Source: Rotaria macrura (Eukaryota; Rotifera; Eurotatoria; Philodinida; Philodinidae). Taken from it: DNA of 64,000 nucleotides. The DNA lies in contig OENT01000025.1 of assembly GCA_900239685.1 (NCBI GenBank), positions 285,274-349,273 on the forward strand, written 5' to 3'. A program made the translations under genes and the position numbers. The notes below the pieces were generated by a model. It saw only the letters and a list, made by a program, of their open reading frames with translations, made no database searches and was not told the DNA's origin. This document shows, one piece after another, positions 41,102 through 53,068 of this stretch (position 1 is the stretch's first letter; each line of letters opens with the position of its first letter).

Positions 41102-41680
41102 TGTGTTGATTGAATTAATATCAATAGTAATTAGAAATCTGAAATAAGTTTACCCATTTTTTACAACATATATGTCTCATTCATAAATATATATATATAT
41201 CTTTGTGTAGATCAAAGTTCGTCATCGATCTTAATAGAGAAAGATATTGACATATACATAAACATTGACACTAAACCATTTTATTGATGATATCATGTTG
41301 AATAATAAGAAGGCAAGAACTATCAACTAAACACAATAGGTTTAAACATATCCATAGATACCAACGAATTTAGTGAAAAGCAAAAGACTACTTTAATCAC
41401 TATATCCTCCCAAAAGAAACCAACCATACTTTTCGAGTACATAATTAATTTCAACTAGTCTAACCAATAGACCATATTCATAAGTTTATGCTTAAGAACG
41501 CCTAGACCAAAGAATATTTCACCATATGTATATATATATATATATAAAGTGACAACAAAACAAATAACAATATTGAATTAAACAACGGCGTAAAATAACA
41601 TATATATGTAAGCCTATTAAGAGATGGAAAGTATTAATGAGATTATATTTAAATAATAATCCTTCAGTATCTAATGTCCA

Positions 41681-42607
41681 TCAAATTGTTCGACGTTTTA
41701 ATTCTTGTAGAATAAATTCATAAGAAACAAACGTTAGACAACTAGCTGGTATAACACGATAGAGTGCTGGTAAAACACCCTTGAAAAATCCACCAATACC
41801 CTCTAGCTCCAATGTTTTTTTAATAACATCTATGACACCATCATAATGCTGATGTTGATCTTGTAAACGTGTGCGTACAACTTGCGTTGGATACGTTGAT
41901 GTAGCCGCAATAAATTTTGATAATGCCGAAAAAGTCAATATAACTGGTGTGGGACAGTGTGATACATTAACTAGATTCATATAAAAACTTTTCATTTGTT
42001 CATAAGATGAAAATTGTATTGTACCATGAAATATGCCAACTAGACCAGGTGTTAAACCTTTATAGAAGGCTACTATTCCTTCTGCTTGATAAGTTTTACG
42101 AAATGCATCCCACATACTGCTATATGTAACAGCTGATTTACTCTTTGAATATTGTAAACACATACGTGTTTTAATAACCCATATTGGATTTGTTAAAATT
42201 ATCGTTAATAGACCAGCTGTCGTTGAATATATAACACGAGAATAGAATGCTAAGGTTTTTATTTTATCTTGATCATTATTTAAAACAACAATCGTGTTGT
42301 AGATAAATAAATAAAGACCCCATGATATTCCATTGCCAACAACATTCGGTGTTACACCTTCATATAAACCTTGCAGACCTTTTTCACGATAGATTGATCG
42401 AAATGCATCAAAAAAATTTTTGTAATATGGTCTATAGGGCAATGATCGACCATTCTTATTTGATTTCGATTCCGTTACTTGAAATCGTATTTTAATGAGA
42501 TCAAATGGATGAAGTAAGATCGATGATATGACTCCACCAAACAGTCCAGCGATGAATTGATGATATTGAATAGTGGCTAAAGTTCGAGAAAATAGCGAGT
42601 CGTTCAT
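41681..42607 (-). CDS. SLC25A32: Mitochondrial folate/FAD carrier (SLC25A32-like)
   Basis: Intronless 308-residue mitochondrial carrier with three repeats. The signature motifs are PFDLIKIR (34-41), PIWVIKTR in repeat 2 and YPTQVVRTR in repeat 3. The Trp replacing the acidic residue in repeat 2 and the Gln in repeat 3 are characteristic of SLC25A32. Additional matches are GLYEGVTPNVVGNGISWGLY and RLQDQHQHYDGVIDVI. The protein moves folate and/or FAD across the inner mitochondrial membrane. It begins only 41 bp after the N6AMT1 stop, and its ATG is directly preceded by a pyrimidine-rich run ending in CTAG, an excellent trans-splice acceptor. Confidence 0.94.
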   Translation of the reverse strand: MNDSLFSRTLATIQYHQFIAGLFGGVISSILLHPFDLIKIRFQVTESKSNKNGRSLPYRPYYKNFFDAFRSIYREKGLQGLYEGVTPNVVGNGISWGLYLFIYNTIVVLNNDQDKIKTLAFYSRVIYSTTAGLLTIILTNPIWVIKTRMCLQYSKSKSAVTYSSMWDAFRKTYQAEGIVAFYKGLTPGLVGIFHGTIQFSSYEQMKSFYMNLVNVSHCPTPVILTFSALSKFIAATSTYPTQVVRTRLQDQHQHYDGVIDVIKKTLELEGIGGFFKGVLPALYRVIPASCLTFVSYEFILQELKRRTI

Positions 42608-42634
42608 CTAGAAAACAAGAACAAAAAAATTTAG
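42608..42634 (-). promoter_or_regulatory. Probable trans-splice acceptor before SLC25A32
   Basis: Read on the minus strand, a T-rich tract ends in tgttttctag and is followed at once by the ATG. It lies within the 41-bp gap after the N6AMT1 stop, too short for an independent promoter and two UTRs. Spliced-leader addition is the simplest reading. Confidence 0.6.
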
Positions 42635-42648
42635 ATAATGAAAACAAA

Positions 42649-43299
42649 TCAGTTTCGTCGAAATTCCACAACGAATAATCTTTCTATTAGTGTTCGTCGT
42701 TTGAGTATGATATCAGCATATAACCCAAACTGATGAGCTAGACTTTTTAACGTATCAAAATTATTCTCTTCAAGTGCAACCATATAAAATAAGCCTTTAG
42801 ATGACAATAATCGACTTGCTTGTTCAATGGCTTTTTCTATGACTTCAATACCGTGTTTACCACCTGCATAAGTTCTTTCAATAACTTCGTTGACATCTGA
42901 TGTTTCTGTTGGAACATAAGGTGGATTGAAAAGTATCAAATCAACTTTTGATGCTAAGCGATCAATTAAAGGATCAGCTAAATTACATTGAATAACATTT
43001 AAACAATGTTTTTCATGAACATGATTTTGTTGAAATGTTCTTTCAGTTGAATAGCATGCATAAGGATTAATATCAATAGCAAAAAACAGACATGATGTTA
43101 AACAAAAATGTTTAGCAACAAATGCTGTAGCTAAACCTGAACCAGAACCAAATTCGAATATAATGAAAGGTTTTCGCTCAAGTATATCATTTATTTTCAA
43201 TTCTAATGCATCAAGAAGAAGAAATGAATCAGCATCGGGCTCGTAAATTTGATTATAATCGTGCCGAGTAAAGTGAGATAAATCAGGGGTCGGCAACAT
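42649..43299 (-). CDS. N6AMT1: HemK-type methyltransferase N6AMT1
   Basis: Intronless 216-residue class I SAM-dependent methyltransferase, the size of human N6AMT1 (214). The YEPDADSFLLLDALE start, SAM loop EFGSGSG (49-55), AIDINPYA and catalytic NPPY (125-128) match. So do the following AGGKHGIEVIE and LSSKGLFYMVALEENN. N6AMT1/HEMK2 with TRMT112 methylates the GGQ glutamine of translation release factor eRF1 and some histone lysines. Bdelloids use DNA N4-methylcytosine installed by a different enzyme, so this gene should not be read as that one. It is the upstream member of a tight pair with SLC25A32. The ATG directly follows AG. Confidence 0.94.
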   Translation of the reverse strand: MLPTPDLSHFTRHDYNQIYEPDADSFLLLDALELKINDILERKPFIIFEFGSGSGLATAFVAKHFCLTSCLFFAIDINPYACYSTERTFQQNHVHEKHCLNVIQCNLADPLIDRLASKVDLILFNPPYVPTETSDVNEVIERTYAGGKHGIEVIEKAIEQASRLLSSKGLFYMVALEENNFDTLKSLAHQFGLYADIILKRRTLIERLFVVEFRRN

Positions 43300-45474
43300 C
43301 TATCTAGAAAAATATGTTAAGTATACTCGAACTGACTATGTGTCAAGCGGACGAATCGTCTCCGATATTTTTTGTGTCAATAAAATTATTTATTAGTTAC
43401 CTGAATCAACGAATACCGTGCAAAACTACACTTTATCAGTTCTATATCATAGTATCTTCTTTTCGGTTAAAATCGTGCATAGAATATATCGTAATTTTTT
43501 TAGGGAGTGAACTTTTTCTAATTTTATTTTATCTCGTCAGGATCCGGCGCCATCTATGGAACTACAAAAAGATTACAACTGTAAATGCAAAGAATACGAA
43601 TGCCTTATCCGATATCTTCATCGTTGTCAAATTATCAGAGCTTGAATGATGATGTTAAACTTCTTCTATATAGATTGTAGAATGTGTAAATTAAATCTAT
43701 TATCAATGATTCAATGGAAGATTTACGAAAACGAATTTGTTTGACATTTTTGATTGCACATCATTTCCATCTGCTCTAGGCAATCGTAGTAATGGACGGA
43801 AATGGCATCTTATTGCGTTAATTTTCACCATAGTTTGCCTTAATTTTTCAGCGAATTTTTCTCTCTATGCTAAACATATGTCGTTTCTTCTATTATATTT
43901 ATCGTTTCATGAGTTTACAGCATGCAACGACATGAAGATATTGATCCCCTCCGATATTTATGCATGAATATGATAGTGTTATCATTCACAAATCAGTAAA
44001 CGTTGATTTAATTACTTTAATCTTAAAGTCTCTATTGAAATTCACTTACAAAAGATCATCTCAAGGTCACATGGATATTTGGAGAACGGGAAGGGGGTGG
44101 GGAGTGCGTATGGTCAGTATAGATCAAGAAGTCCATTTGATGATATATTCATTACTGATCATTTTTCGACGCTCTTTAAAGCTGAGTAAAATAAATGAAT
44201 AAAACATGGAGGCTAAATGTAAGACACCTAAAAAATGACTAGAGAATCATCGTCCATGAATATAAATGATGTTATATAACAGTTGTAACTATGAAACGAA
44301 GTCATTTGTGTAACCATATCAATTTCATGCTACTCCCTGTGAAAAAGAATCAACACCAATATTGTCTACTCATTTGATTTCAATCATGGTCAAGAAGAAA
44401 AGCATTTTTATTCACTATCAGTTGTGAAGTACATAAATCATAAATCCTAAGATTAGTCAAACAAATACTGATCTACAAGTATTAACATATTGACAAAAAC
44501 AATGCCTTTTCTACATTGAACAATATTCAAGAATATCCTTCCGTTTCTTATTCACCAACAGTATCGATTGATATTTGTTATTTGGCTGAGAGAAAAAAAA
44601 CACACAACACCTTTTTCGATTAACAGCAATAAACATTTTTTTGTCGTTTAGATCACACGTTCACTGAATGTATACTCAAATCAATGATTCGCTTTACTTG
44701 TCTTTTTCCTGTACTATAATCTTATTCAAAAGAAAAAAAACCAATTAAGAAACACCTATCACAAAAACAATCACTGTTTACTTACACGGTCGGTGGCCTC
44801 ATTCAGTCACTCAATCTCTCCTTCTTTCTATATAGATCATTGAGTCACACCATCTCATTCAAAAGATATACTTATGGTTTCTTAATCAAAGTTTTTTTTT
44901 CTTTTTTTTTATACACATAAAGCCAAGGCTTCCTTTGAACACATATTTCAATCACATAATGCCGCATGCATTTATTTGTCCAAGCAAATTGAGATTCTCT
45001 CTCATCGTTAGCTGCCTCTCACCATGGCATCACCAAGCTATTATACGAATTCAATATTGATGAATCTATCGAAGAAATAAAAATCTCTTTTGTTTTTCTT
45101 TTCACTCGAAGGTGATGATACTGAAAATAACTGGGTAGATGATTAGTATTTATGTTTAATACAAAGACAAAAAAAAATATAGAAAAGATAGGAATTGCCA
45201 ATTGACAGGAAACAAAGACGAGAGAAACGTGCGCGCACATTCAAGTTGACATTTCCGCTCGTGCACATTTATTCAGCTGTCTGAAATTCCGTCGTTACTC
45301 AGCATGAGATCGTCACATCACGTTAAGAAATCATCATAGACTTTTTTTCGAAAAAAAAAACAAATCGAAATCACGACGATTAAGACGAAAGAAAAAGCTG
45401 GATAAAATGCTAACAAAAGGCGAATGAAGAAAAGCAACGACTGTTATATAAAAAAAGAAGAGAAAAAAGAAGAA
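43300..45474. other. Intergenic region, no gene seen
   Basis: About 2.2 kb between N6AMT1 (5' end) and the LHX-type gene (3' end). Open frames up to about 110 codons on the + strand lack any recognisable domain. A G-rich run lies near 44088-44104. Confidence 0.4.
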
Positions 45475-46990
45475 TCAATTCCATGAATGATCGTTAAAGG
45501 CACCGCCTCCAGTTGTGACCACCTGTGAATTTAGTGGTGGTGTCGTACTATAACGTTGTTGTAAATCTTCGGAATCACCACCCGAAGAATCGGGCACTGC
45601 CGCTGATGGAACATTATTTAATTCATGATGCATTGTGTATGATAGATCTAAATTTTTTTCAAAAAGAAAAAGAAATATACAAATATCAATAGTTCATCTA
45701 GCTTATTTTACTTTAAACTCATACCTCCAGTTGGTCCATAATTTAATCTTTGATGCAATTCTTGTTGCATGATAAAATCATTGTATGCTTGTGTTGGTGG
45801 TCCTTGATACATGAAATCATTTCGAAAACCTTCTAAAATAGAGACGATACATGATATTTAATTAACTACGAATGATTCAAACCTGGTAAGTAATTTAAGC
45901 CAGGATGTGACACCATTTCATTATCGTCAAATGGTCTACCGGCTGTAACACGTCTGTAATAATGCCGACGCGATCCACCACACGTAATAGATTGTTTAAT
46001 ACGACGTTCTTTCGAGCGACGATTTTGAAACCATACTTGTATGACACGCATAGCTAAACCAGTTTCACGTGCTAATTCTTCTCTTATGTGTCGTGTTGGT
46101 TTAGGTGTTGCTGCAAATGCTGATTTCAATTGTTCTAGTTGTTTAGTTTTAATCGTTGTTCGTGGACCACGTTTTTTAGGTCCATTTGGATTTCCATTAT
46201 CTGTATTATCAATATTAGATTTTTTTTGATGATATGTTGATGATGATGATGAAGAATTACTTGAAGAATTATTATTATTATTATTGTTATTATTATGACT
46301 GTTGCTGTTTTTATTATTTGTATTTGTCAAACATATTTGATCATCATCTTTACAATCTAGTGAACAATCGGACATGTGAAGATCTCCATCTTCTTCTTTT
46401 AAACAATCTGATGAACTTAAATTTGAATTTGGTGTTGATGTGGATGGTTGAATTGGTTGAGATTTAAACGATGAATTTTCTTTATCATAATCATTTTCGT
46501 GTTTTATATGAGGATCATTGTCAAATTCATCTTTACATTTCATTCGTGCAGTAAAATCTTCTTTACATATAAAACGATTATCATGTGTTAAATGTATTTC
46601 TTCTCCTGTATTCACTTTACGTAAACATAAACAACATTTATAACAATCCCAATGATATAATTGATCCCATGCATTTAAATAATATTCACCTTGACCGATT
46701 TCCTGTAAACAACCTGAACAACGACGACACCAAAACCGCCTGAAAAAATTAAATCAATCAAAATACAGATTTACGAATATATATATATATATATATGTGT
46801 ATATTTAATTATACCGATAAAAATCTCGTTGACAATATAGTTTTCCATCACGTGTGTAACATTTTTCGTTTAACGATTGACCACAATCAACACATCGTAT
46901 ACAATGACCATGCCAAAGACGATCTAATACTTCATAAATCCATTGATCATGGATTGGTTCATGACAAGCAGCACATACAGAAAACGTCAT
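45475..46990 (-). CDS. LHX1: LIM-homeobox transcription factor, LHX1/5 class
   Basis: Four exons: 46815-46990, 45883-46739, 45725-45832 and 45475-45647, giving 437 residues. LIM1 has all zinc ligands (C6, C9, H27, C30, C33, C36, C53, D56). LIM2 is also complete (C66, C69, H88, C91, C94, C97, C117, D120). An acidic and low-complexity linker with long Asn and Ser runs follows. The homeodomain at about 248-308 reads GPRTTIKTKQLEQLKSAFAA, then TPKPTRHIREELARETGL and the IQVWFQNRRSKERR helix; it is nearly identical to LHX1/LHX5. The RRHYYRR segment after it is also family-typical. The protein is nuclear and regulates neural and mesodermal patterning genes; in the family the LIM domains bind LDB cofactors. 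The ATG follows TTTAG directly. LHX1 versus LHX5 cannot be separated, as invertebrates usually have one Lhx1/5 gene. Confidence 0.93.
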
Positions 46991-49900
46991 CTAAATTAAT
47001 AACTTTTCTCTTTTAAAGCACTAATAGAAGATTAAAAAGTTTTGCTAATCTTCAAATAAACGGAAAAAAGCTTAGCAATAGGTAACAGATAGCTTAAAAA
47101 ACACAAAATTGATTTTCATCTAGTTTCTGTGTGTCTTTTCAACAAGTCGCACGTTATTCCATTGAGAAAGGAGAGAAAAAGAATTGAAATGTGTTACAAT
47201 CAATCCGATTAAAGCCAGAATCTATGCAGTCAAATTTATGAGTCATATTCTTCTCTTCAGAAAAACTCGATTTTTTTTCTCGAATGATAAAAACGAGTAT
47301 CAATAGACATGGTTATTTCATGGTTTGATGATGCATGGAGAAGCAAAACAGAACAGATAGAGTATTGGCTTGACACATTTCATGCTACAAAGAAAACGGA
47401 GAGGAGGAGAAGAAGATAAAGACCTATGATTTGAATGTTACTGTAAAATGCGTAAAAAATATCTACTTGTTTCTTAACTATTCAGTAAGGCAGGGCCAGA
47501 TGCTTTAAACGATAGAACGAAATACAATATACATATATATATATATATATATATGTATATAACCGTATCTATATACATGTGAGATAAATCTAGTTTGATA
47601 TACTACGTTATGAAGCCAATTATTCATTCATTGACTAGTATACTTGAATTTGCAATTACTAATTCTAACGGCTTCTTATTGACGATGAAATGTAGAGTAC
47701 AAAAAAAAAGGAATTGAGAATCACTAGAGAAAAATAAACATTTTTTTCTCGGCATTCTATTTTGAAAATAAATAAAAGAGTAAATTTTCTTTTCTTTTTC
47801 TTAGCGTTATATTTCTTCTTCTTTTTTTTATATCAACCAATATAATTTATGATGCGGTGATAAATATAATAAAGAAGTCACTTTCTTTTTGCTTTTTGAC
47901 ATATATATATACTAATACTCACCTTAATTCATCAAATGTTGTTTTGATTATGTAGTAAGATGAGGATCTGCAAACAAGATTAGGTAAAGAGAAGCAGAGA
48001 AAGAGAGGGAGAAAGAGAAGCAGAGAGAGAGAGAGAGAAACAAGAAGGTGCTGTATGTTGCTCTTTGATGAAGAACAAGAAAAAACACTCTTACTTGTAA
48101 GAAACAAATACTCTGTTTCTTCTTTTCTTCTATTGGATGTCATCGTTCTTTCTTTGGTCGTTTGTCGACGAACCGGTTCGGAAGAAGTAAAAGAAAAAAA
48201 GAATACAAGTATAGAACGATTAAGTACACACATACAGTATGATGAGAGGAAAAAGAAAAAAAATCAACCAACCACGTAATAGAGTAAAATAGTTCTTTTC
48301 TTCATCTTTTATTATTAACCATATAGACAGGAAAAAAAAGAAAAGTATGAGGAATTCCGCTAAATGCATACACAAGACATACGAGTTCTTGTTTTCTTTC
48401 AATGTGTCTAGTTCTATCTTTTCCCTTGAGTTATGTTACGGTTGAATTCACAAAAAGAATCTTATGATACATTTTATTCGTGTGACGAACATCCTACACT
48501 ATCATGTATATTTTTTGTTTGAATATATATGGATGTGGATATTTTTAATTATCATCACTAATCTATGGGTTGGCCTGAGAAAAAAAAGACAATAATCAAT
48601 CTGGTTTGTAGTAGAGTTGTTTATTAGCAAAAAAAGTTTTCCTTTAATTAACAGAATGCCAGACATCATAGACATAAATAAACAGAAGAAAAGATGTGCT
48701 CGACTCATCACAATTTGAGTGTTTAATTATTACTTGCCATTGATGTATACATATGACAGGTACTAGTTGATAAGAAAAGTCAAATCAAATGTCGTATGTT
48801 TGTCTTTGTTAATGAAAATGGGAGTTACCGTTTATATACATACACATATACGCACACACATGTTTCGGACATTTACATTAAGAAAAAAAAAGGAAGAAGA
48901 TGTATGATGGTCACTAGATATAGAATTGTTTTAAGACAAAAGAACAATTATGATAGTTCGAGCAGGCACGACATATTTTCTTTTGATTTATCTCTATCGA
49001 TAGTTATTCTTCTTCTTTTTTTTATGGGTTTTTGTTTATTATGTTAAAGTGAGAATCATTATTATTCGACACTTATCATCATCAAACGAATGCCTCGAGC
49101 CACACATTTATCTATCTATGTCGTTAAACATTTACTAATTATATTTTGGGCTTGTCTTTTTCTGAGATATAAAAAAATGATGTAAGTTGGCATCTGCTAA
49201 AACATGAACAGATGTATAGGTTGAAGAAATTCGATTCGAATGATTATATTTGTTCTATGTATATATATATATATATATATATATTCATGTATTGTACACT
49301 TGATCACTATGGATTGCTTGTGAGATTAGAAGATTTGTGACAAACAATCTGTTGGTCACCACCACTATGATATTGACATAAAAAAATAACTGGTTAGACT
49401 TAGTGATTAAATATTGACTAAGTGCAGTAGCAACTAGTTCGACAGATTCGATTAAATAGAAAAGAAAAGAACACGGGGAGATGCTTCGAAAATAAAATAT
49501 TTCGTCTGTCCAAAGACTGGTATTTACGTATCATAAATAGAAGAAAAAACGAGACTGTTGTTGTTTGCTTGAATTTATAAGATGTGATCAAACTAATCAA
49601 TGTACAAATATCAGACAACAAATCACCTTTACTTGTGTATGAATTTTTTAATTAAAAAACACAGTAGGTTGACTTTGTCAATCATAGAGACATCAAAGAT
49701 GTTGGTTGTATTCTTTCTCTCTTTGTAACACGTTGTCATATAGAACTTGTGTTCAATACAGTTGAGCGATGATTGAAGATGGTGTTGTTGATGTTGATGT
49801 CTCTTCTATCTTGTTCATTTATGATTAAGAATAGAAACATGGTAGTGGTAGTAGTTGCTTGAAAATATTTGCTTCATTAATTTTTCAATTAGCTGCACGA

Positions 49901-50607
49901 TGGACACGCCATCATCGTTCGTTTGTTCGCGTGTGCATGTATACAGATAAGGTTTCTATTGGTCTATTCGATGTGTGAGAGTGAGCCTAGAGGACATTGT
50001 AAGAAAACAAAAAAGAAATAGGTTTCTGCTTGAACACATTTGTAAGAAAGAGACGAGATTGTTTTTCAGAATCTTATTTCTTTACTAATAAAGGCACGTG
50101 TATATCGGGGTAACCTAATCTCTCGAACAGTTCTCCATTCAACAAAAAAACAGAAGACGGAGAAGAAAGAAATAAAGGAGACAATACAAAGAAATAGAGA
50201 AGAATGCTATCTCAATTGAAGTCAGGTTTTTCTATTTATACGAATCATTTCAATTGCATGTCATCAATATTAGTCCTGTTGAACATCACTCATCTAGAGA
50301 AAATGATGGAACATATATTAATAGATCTATGCAGCATTGAAACACGCAACTGTTGTCGAGTACCTTTGAATTTTTTTCAAGAATCCTAAAGAAAAAAAAG
50401 ATTCTCTTGAGATATGAACACTGACCGAAAATAAAAATAAAAGGAATGTTAGCCCATCAGCATTTCAATTCTAATATATGAATAGTTAATGAGTAGACAC
50501 ATGTAGGAACAGATGGAAGGATGAGAAAAGAGCAAGCTTTAACCCAATTTATACTCGTTTCGTTCATTGAACATATGCATTAGTGTGAGGAATCTTCGTC
50601 AAGGGAA
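46991..50607. other. Gene-free upstream region of the LHX1/5 gene
   Basis: No supported exon. The region is rich in purine/pyrimidine-skewed tracts (for example GA-rich 47990-48045), T-runs and (TA)n microsatellites near 47531 and 49259. Developmental regulators often have such extended upstream regions, so enhancers are plausible but not shown. Confidence 0.45.
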
Positions 50608-50639
<32 letters not shown>

Positions 50640-53068
50640 AATACATATCCTATCGATACAAACGAGAAGGAATGATAATTGATAAAATGAGTAACTACAT
50701 AACTGATGATCGCAAAACAAATGAAACAAATGATTTATGAACATTCATTTGACAACAAGACTAACTTTCTTATTCTTCATTGCCAATCTATATTAATCAT
50801 TTTATGAAACCAATGATTTAACTATTAAGATTATTCAAACAAAAAGTATTGTTTTCTTGTGTTTCATTTTATTATAATAAAATTTTGTAATTTCAACCAA
50901 CTATTTGTATCAACTATTGAAATTGTTCATTCGTCTACATAACGAAAGCTTTATTTTTCGTTTTCATTCAAATGATAAGTGATATTCAATAGTTTCAAGT
51001 GTGTATACAGATTTCATCAATATATGTATATATATATATATATATACATATATTGACGAAATCAAAGTTTTAATATTTGTTTATGGAGTGTAATGTTGCC
51101 TAGTTCTTGTTGGCAAAAGTTCATTTCAATTTTTCGTTTTTACGAATTTTCAACTAATATGGTTATTGTACGAGTGCTATTTACATATGGCATACAAGTG
51201 GGTATTTACGAATAAATTTTAATCGAAACAAGCAAGAGAGATCTCATTTTCATGAAAACAGTATGAAAATTAATCTAATCCATTTGTGTGATTAGTGAAA
51301 ATTAAGAATTACGATATGTGCATTTAATTCATTTCTAAAATATCTGAAGAACTGCATATGACGTTAGATTTAAAATTTTTTAACCATTGGAGAGTTGTAC
51401 GCATTCAACTTAAAATTGTGAATGGTTGTAAATAGAGAAAAATCACGTTTCTAATCTCGCTCTACTCGAATAAGAAATCGTTCTTTTAGCACGATATGTT
51501 TAGAAAATCGATTAAATCAACTTGCAGAAACATGCTAGAAGAGAACTATAATACATGATTCAAATTGATTCTGTGTTCTCCTTCCAAAAATTAAATCTAA
51601 ATATCTAACGAGGTATTTAGTTGTACTAGCTCCGATTGTATCAACTACTTGTTTTAGTTTTTTTTTGGGGGTGGGTGGGTGGACTGGTGCTGGGGTGAAT
51701 GCAGGTACTAGTACGTTGTACTAATTAACACCGAAGCTTTTCAAATAAGTTCCATGGCCCGAAAAGGAGCTGAGCTCTCCTTGACCAAGAGTATCTTGGT
51801 ATAAGTGTATGTTATAAAAGAAAACTCCATGGATTTCAACGAGACTGTTGTTTTTGACCAAGAAGGCGGAAATTTTTATCACATCACAATCTTAATAAGA
51901 TGTTGGGATTAAATCTAAGATACTCGCATAAACTGGAATATGACTTAAAAAGATCCTATTTTAATGTAATTATATTAAAGCTCTCTATTACCATCCAATG
52001 CCTTCGTGTAAAGCACAAATTCATATGATCATGACACGAACCCACGTCATATGATATTTGAAGCTTGTTCAAGAGCGCAGTTCTTCAACTGAAAATATTT
52101 CTTTGTCTCAGTTTCTAGCTGCCCCGCTAGAATCTAACTTAGATACATTTTTCCAGGAGCCGATTTTTCTGATATAGTTACTCAGGAAACATATGCAAAA
52201 TAGCAACCGAGTTTTGTTTTGACAATATATTAATGGATTTCGATTTGACATGAAAAATTTTGCCTTAATGGACCAGTAACTATCAAAGTGGAAGATAATC
52301 GTTATTGGTTTATATCAAATCACAATCTTATAAAAATAATATGAAATGTTTGTTATGCAATGTTTCACTCAACGGAAACCACAAAGAAATGCATGAAAGA
52401 TGTATAGTAAAAAAATAACTATTTGATCAACAACTGCACAATCAATGGATGACAATTCAGATAAATAATAGATTCTTGACAGCTGGGTTTTTTTCGAATG
52501 AATAGTCTTCATGTCATTGTCATTTCTACTTTCTGTACCGACAAAAAGAGATATCGTTGAAGACTTATCATCAATCACATTTTACAGGGCGTCATAAATC
52601 GGATCATGACGATCTAGTGATATTTACTTTCGTGTGAGAATATAGAATAATAATTGACAGGTCACGATGATCAATTTTCGTCGACATGAACTCGAAAAGT
52701 GGCCGTGATTTTGGTTCTTTAATTATAGTAATTGCATTTATTTTTGTTTTTTATATTTGATGACCCTTAACTATTCCGTTGTTAGTATTCTTTTATTTTT
52801 CGGCATTAGAGAAATTAGTTCTTTTGTTTTTTCTATCCGTTCGAAAAATTATAATTTTCAAATACGAAAGAAAAAGAAACTTAACTATGGCATCGCGTGA
52901 TACTTATTCGTACAGAAAAAATGTATTTTATACAGTGACGTCAAAAAAATACTGTAATAAAAAATTTGAATAATAATATTTTCGATTTTACTCTTCTGTT
53001 GAAAGTTTTATATTTATATAGTGGTGAAAACTGTGCACAAGACATTCTTAGAGTAACATTACAACAAG
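50608..53068. other. Gene-free stretch with (TA)n tract and hairpin
   Basis: Contains the (TA)n tract at 50608-50633, the palindrome at 51010-51063 and a G-rich run near 51667-51694. No coding exon is supported. Confidence 0.45.
51010..51063. repeat. 54-bp near-perfect palindrome
   Basis: Two 27-bp arms read gatttcatcaatatatgta outward from a TA-rich centre. Only one base pair is mismatched (cat versus cgt). It would fold as a long hairpin or cruciform. Confidence 0.85.

Noticed and set aside
42649-43299. N6AMT1 as a DNA adenine or cytosine methyltransferase of the bdelloid epigenetic system
   Set aside because: The sequence matches HEMK2/N6AMT1, whose best-supported targets are eRF1 glutamine and histone lysine; the bdelloid DNA N4C enzyme is a different family.
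48796-49047. 83-codon plus-strand frame upstream of LHX
   Set aside because: Low-complexity Tyr/Thr and Lys runs from simple repeats; no coding signature.
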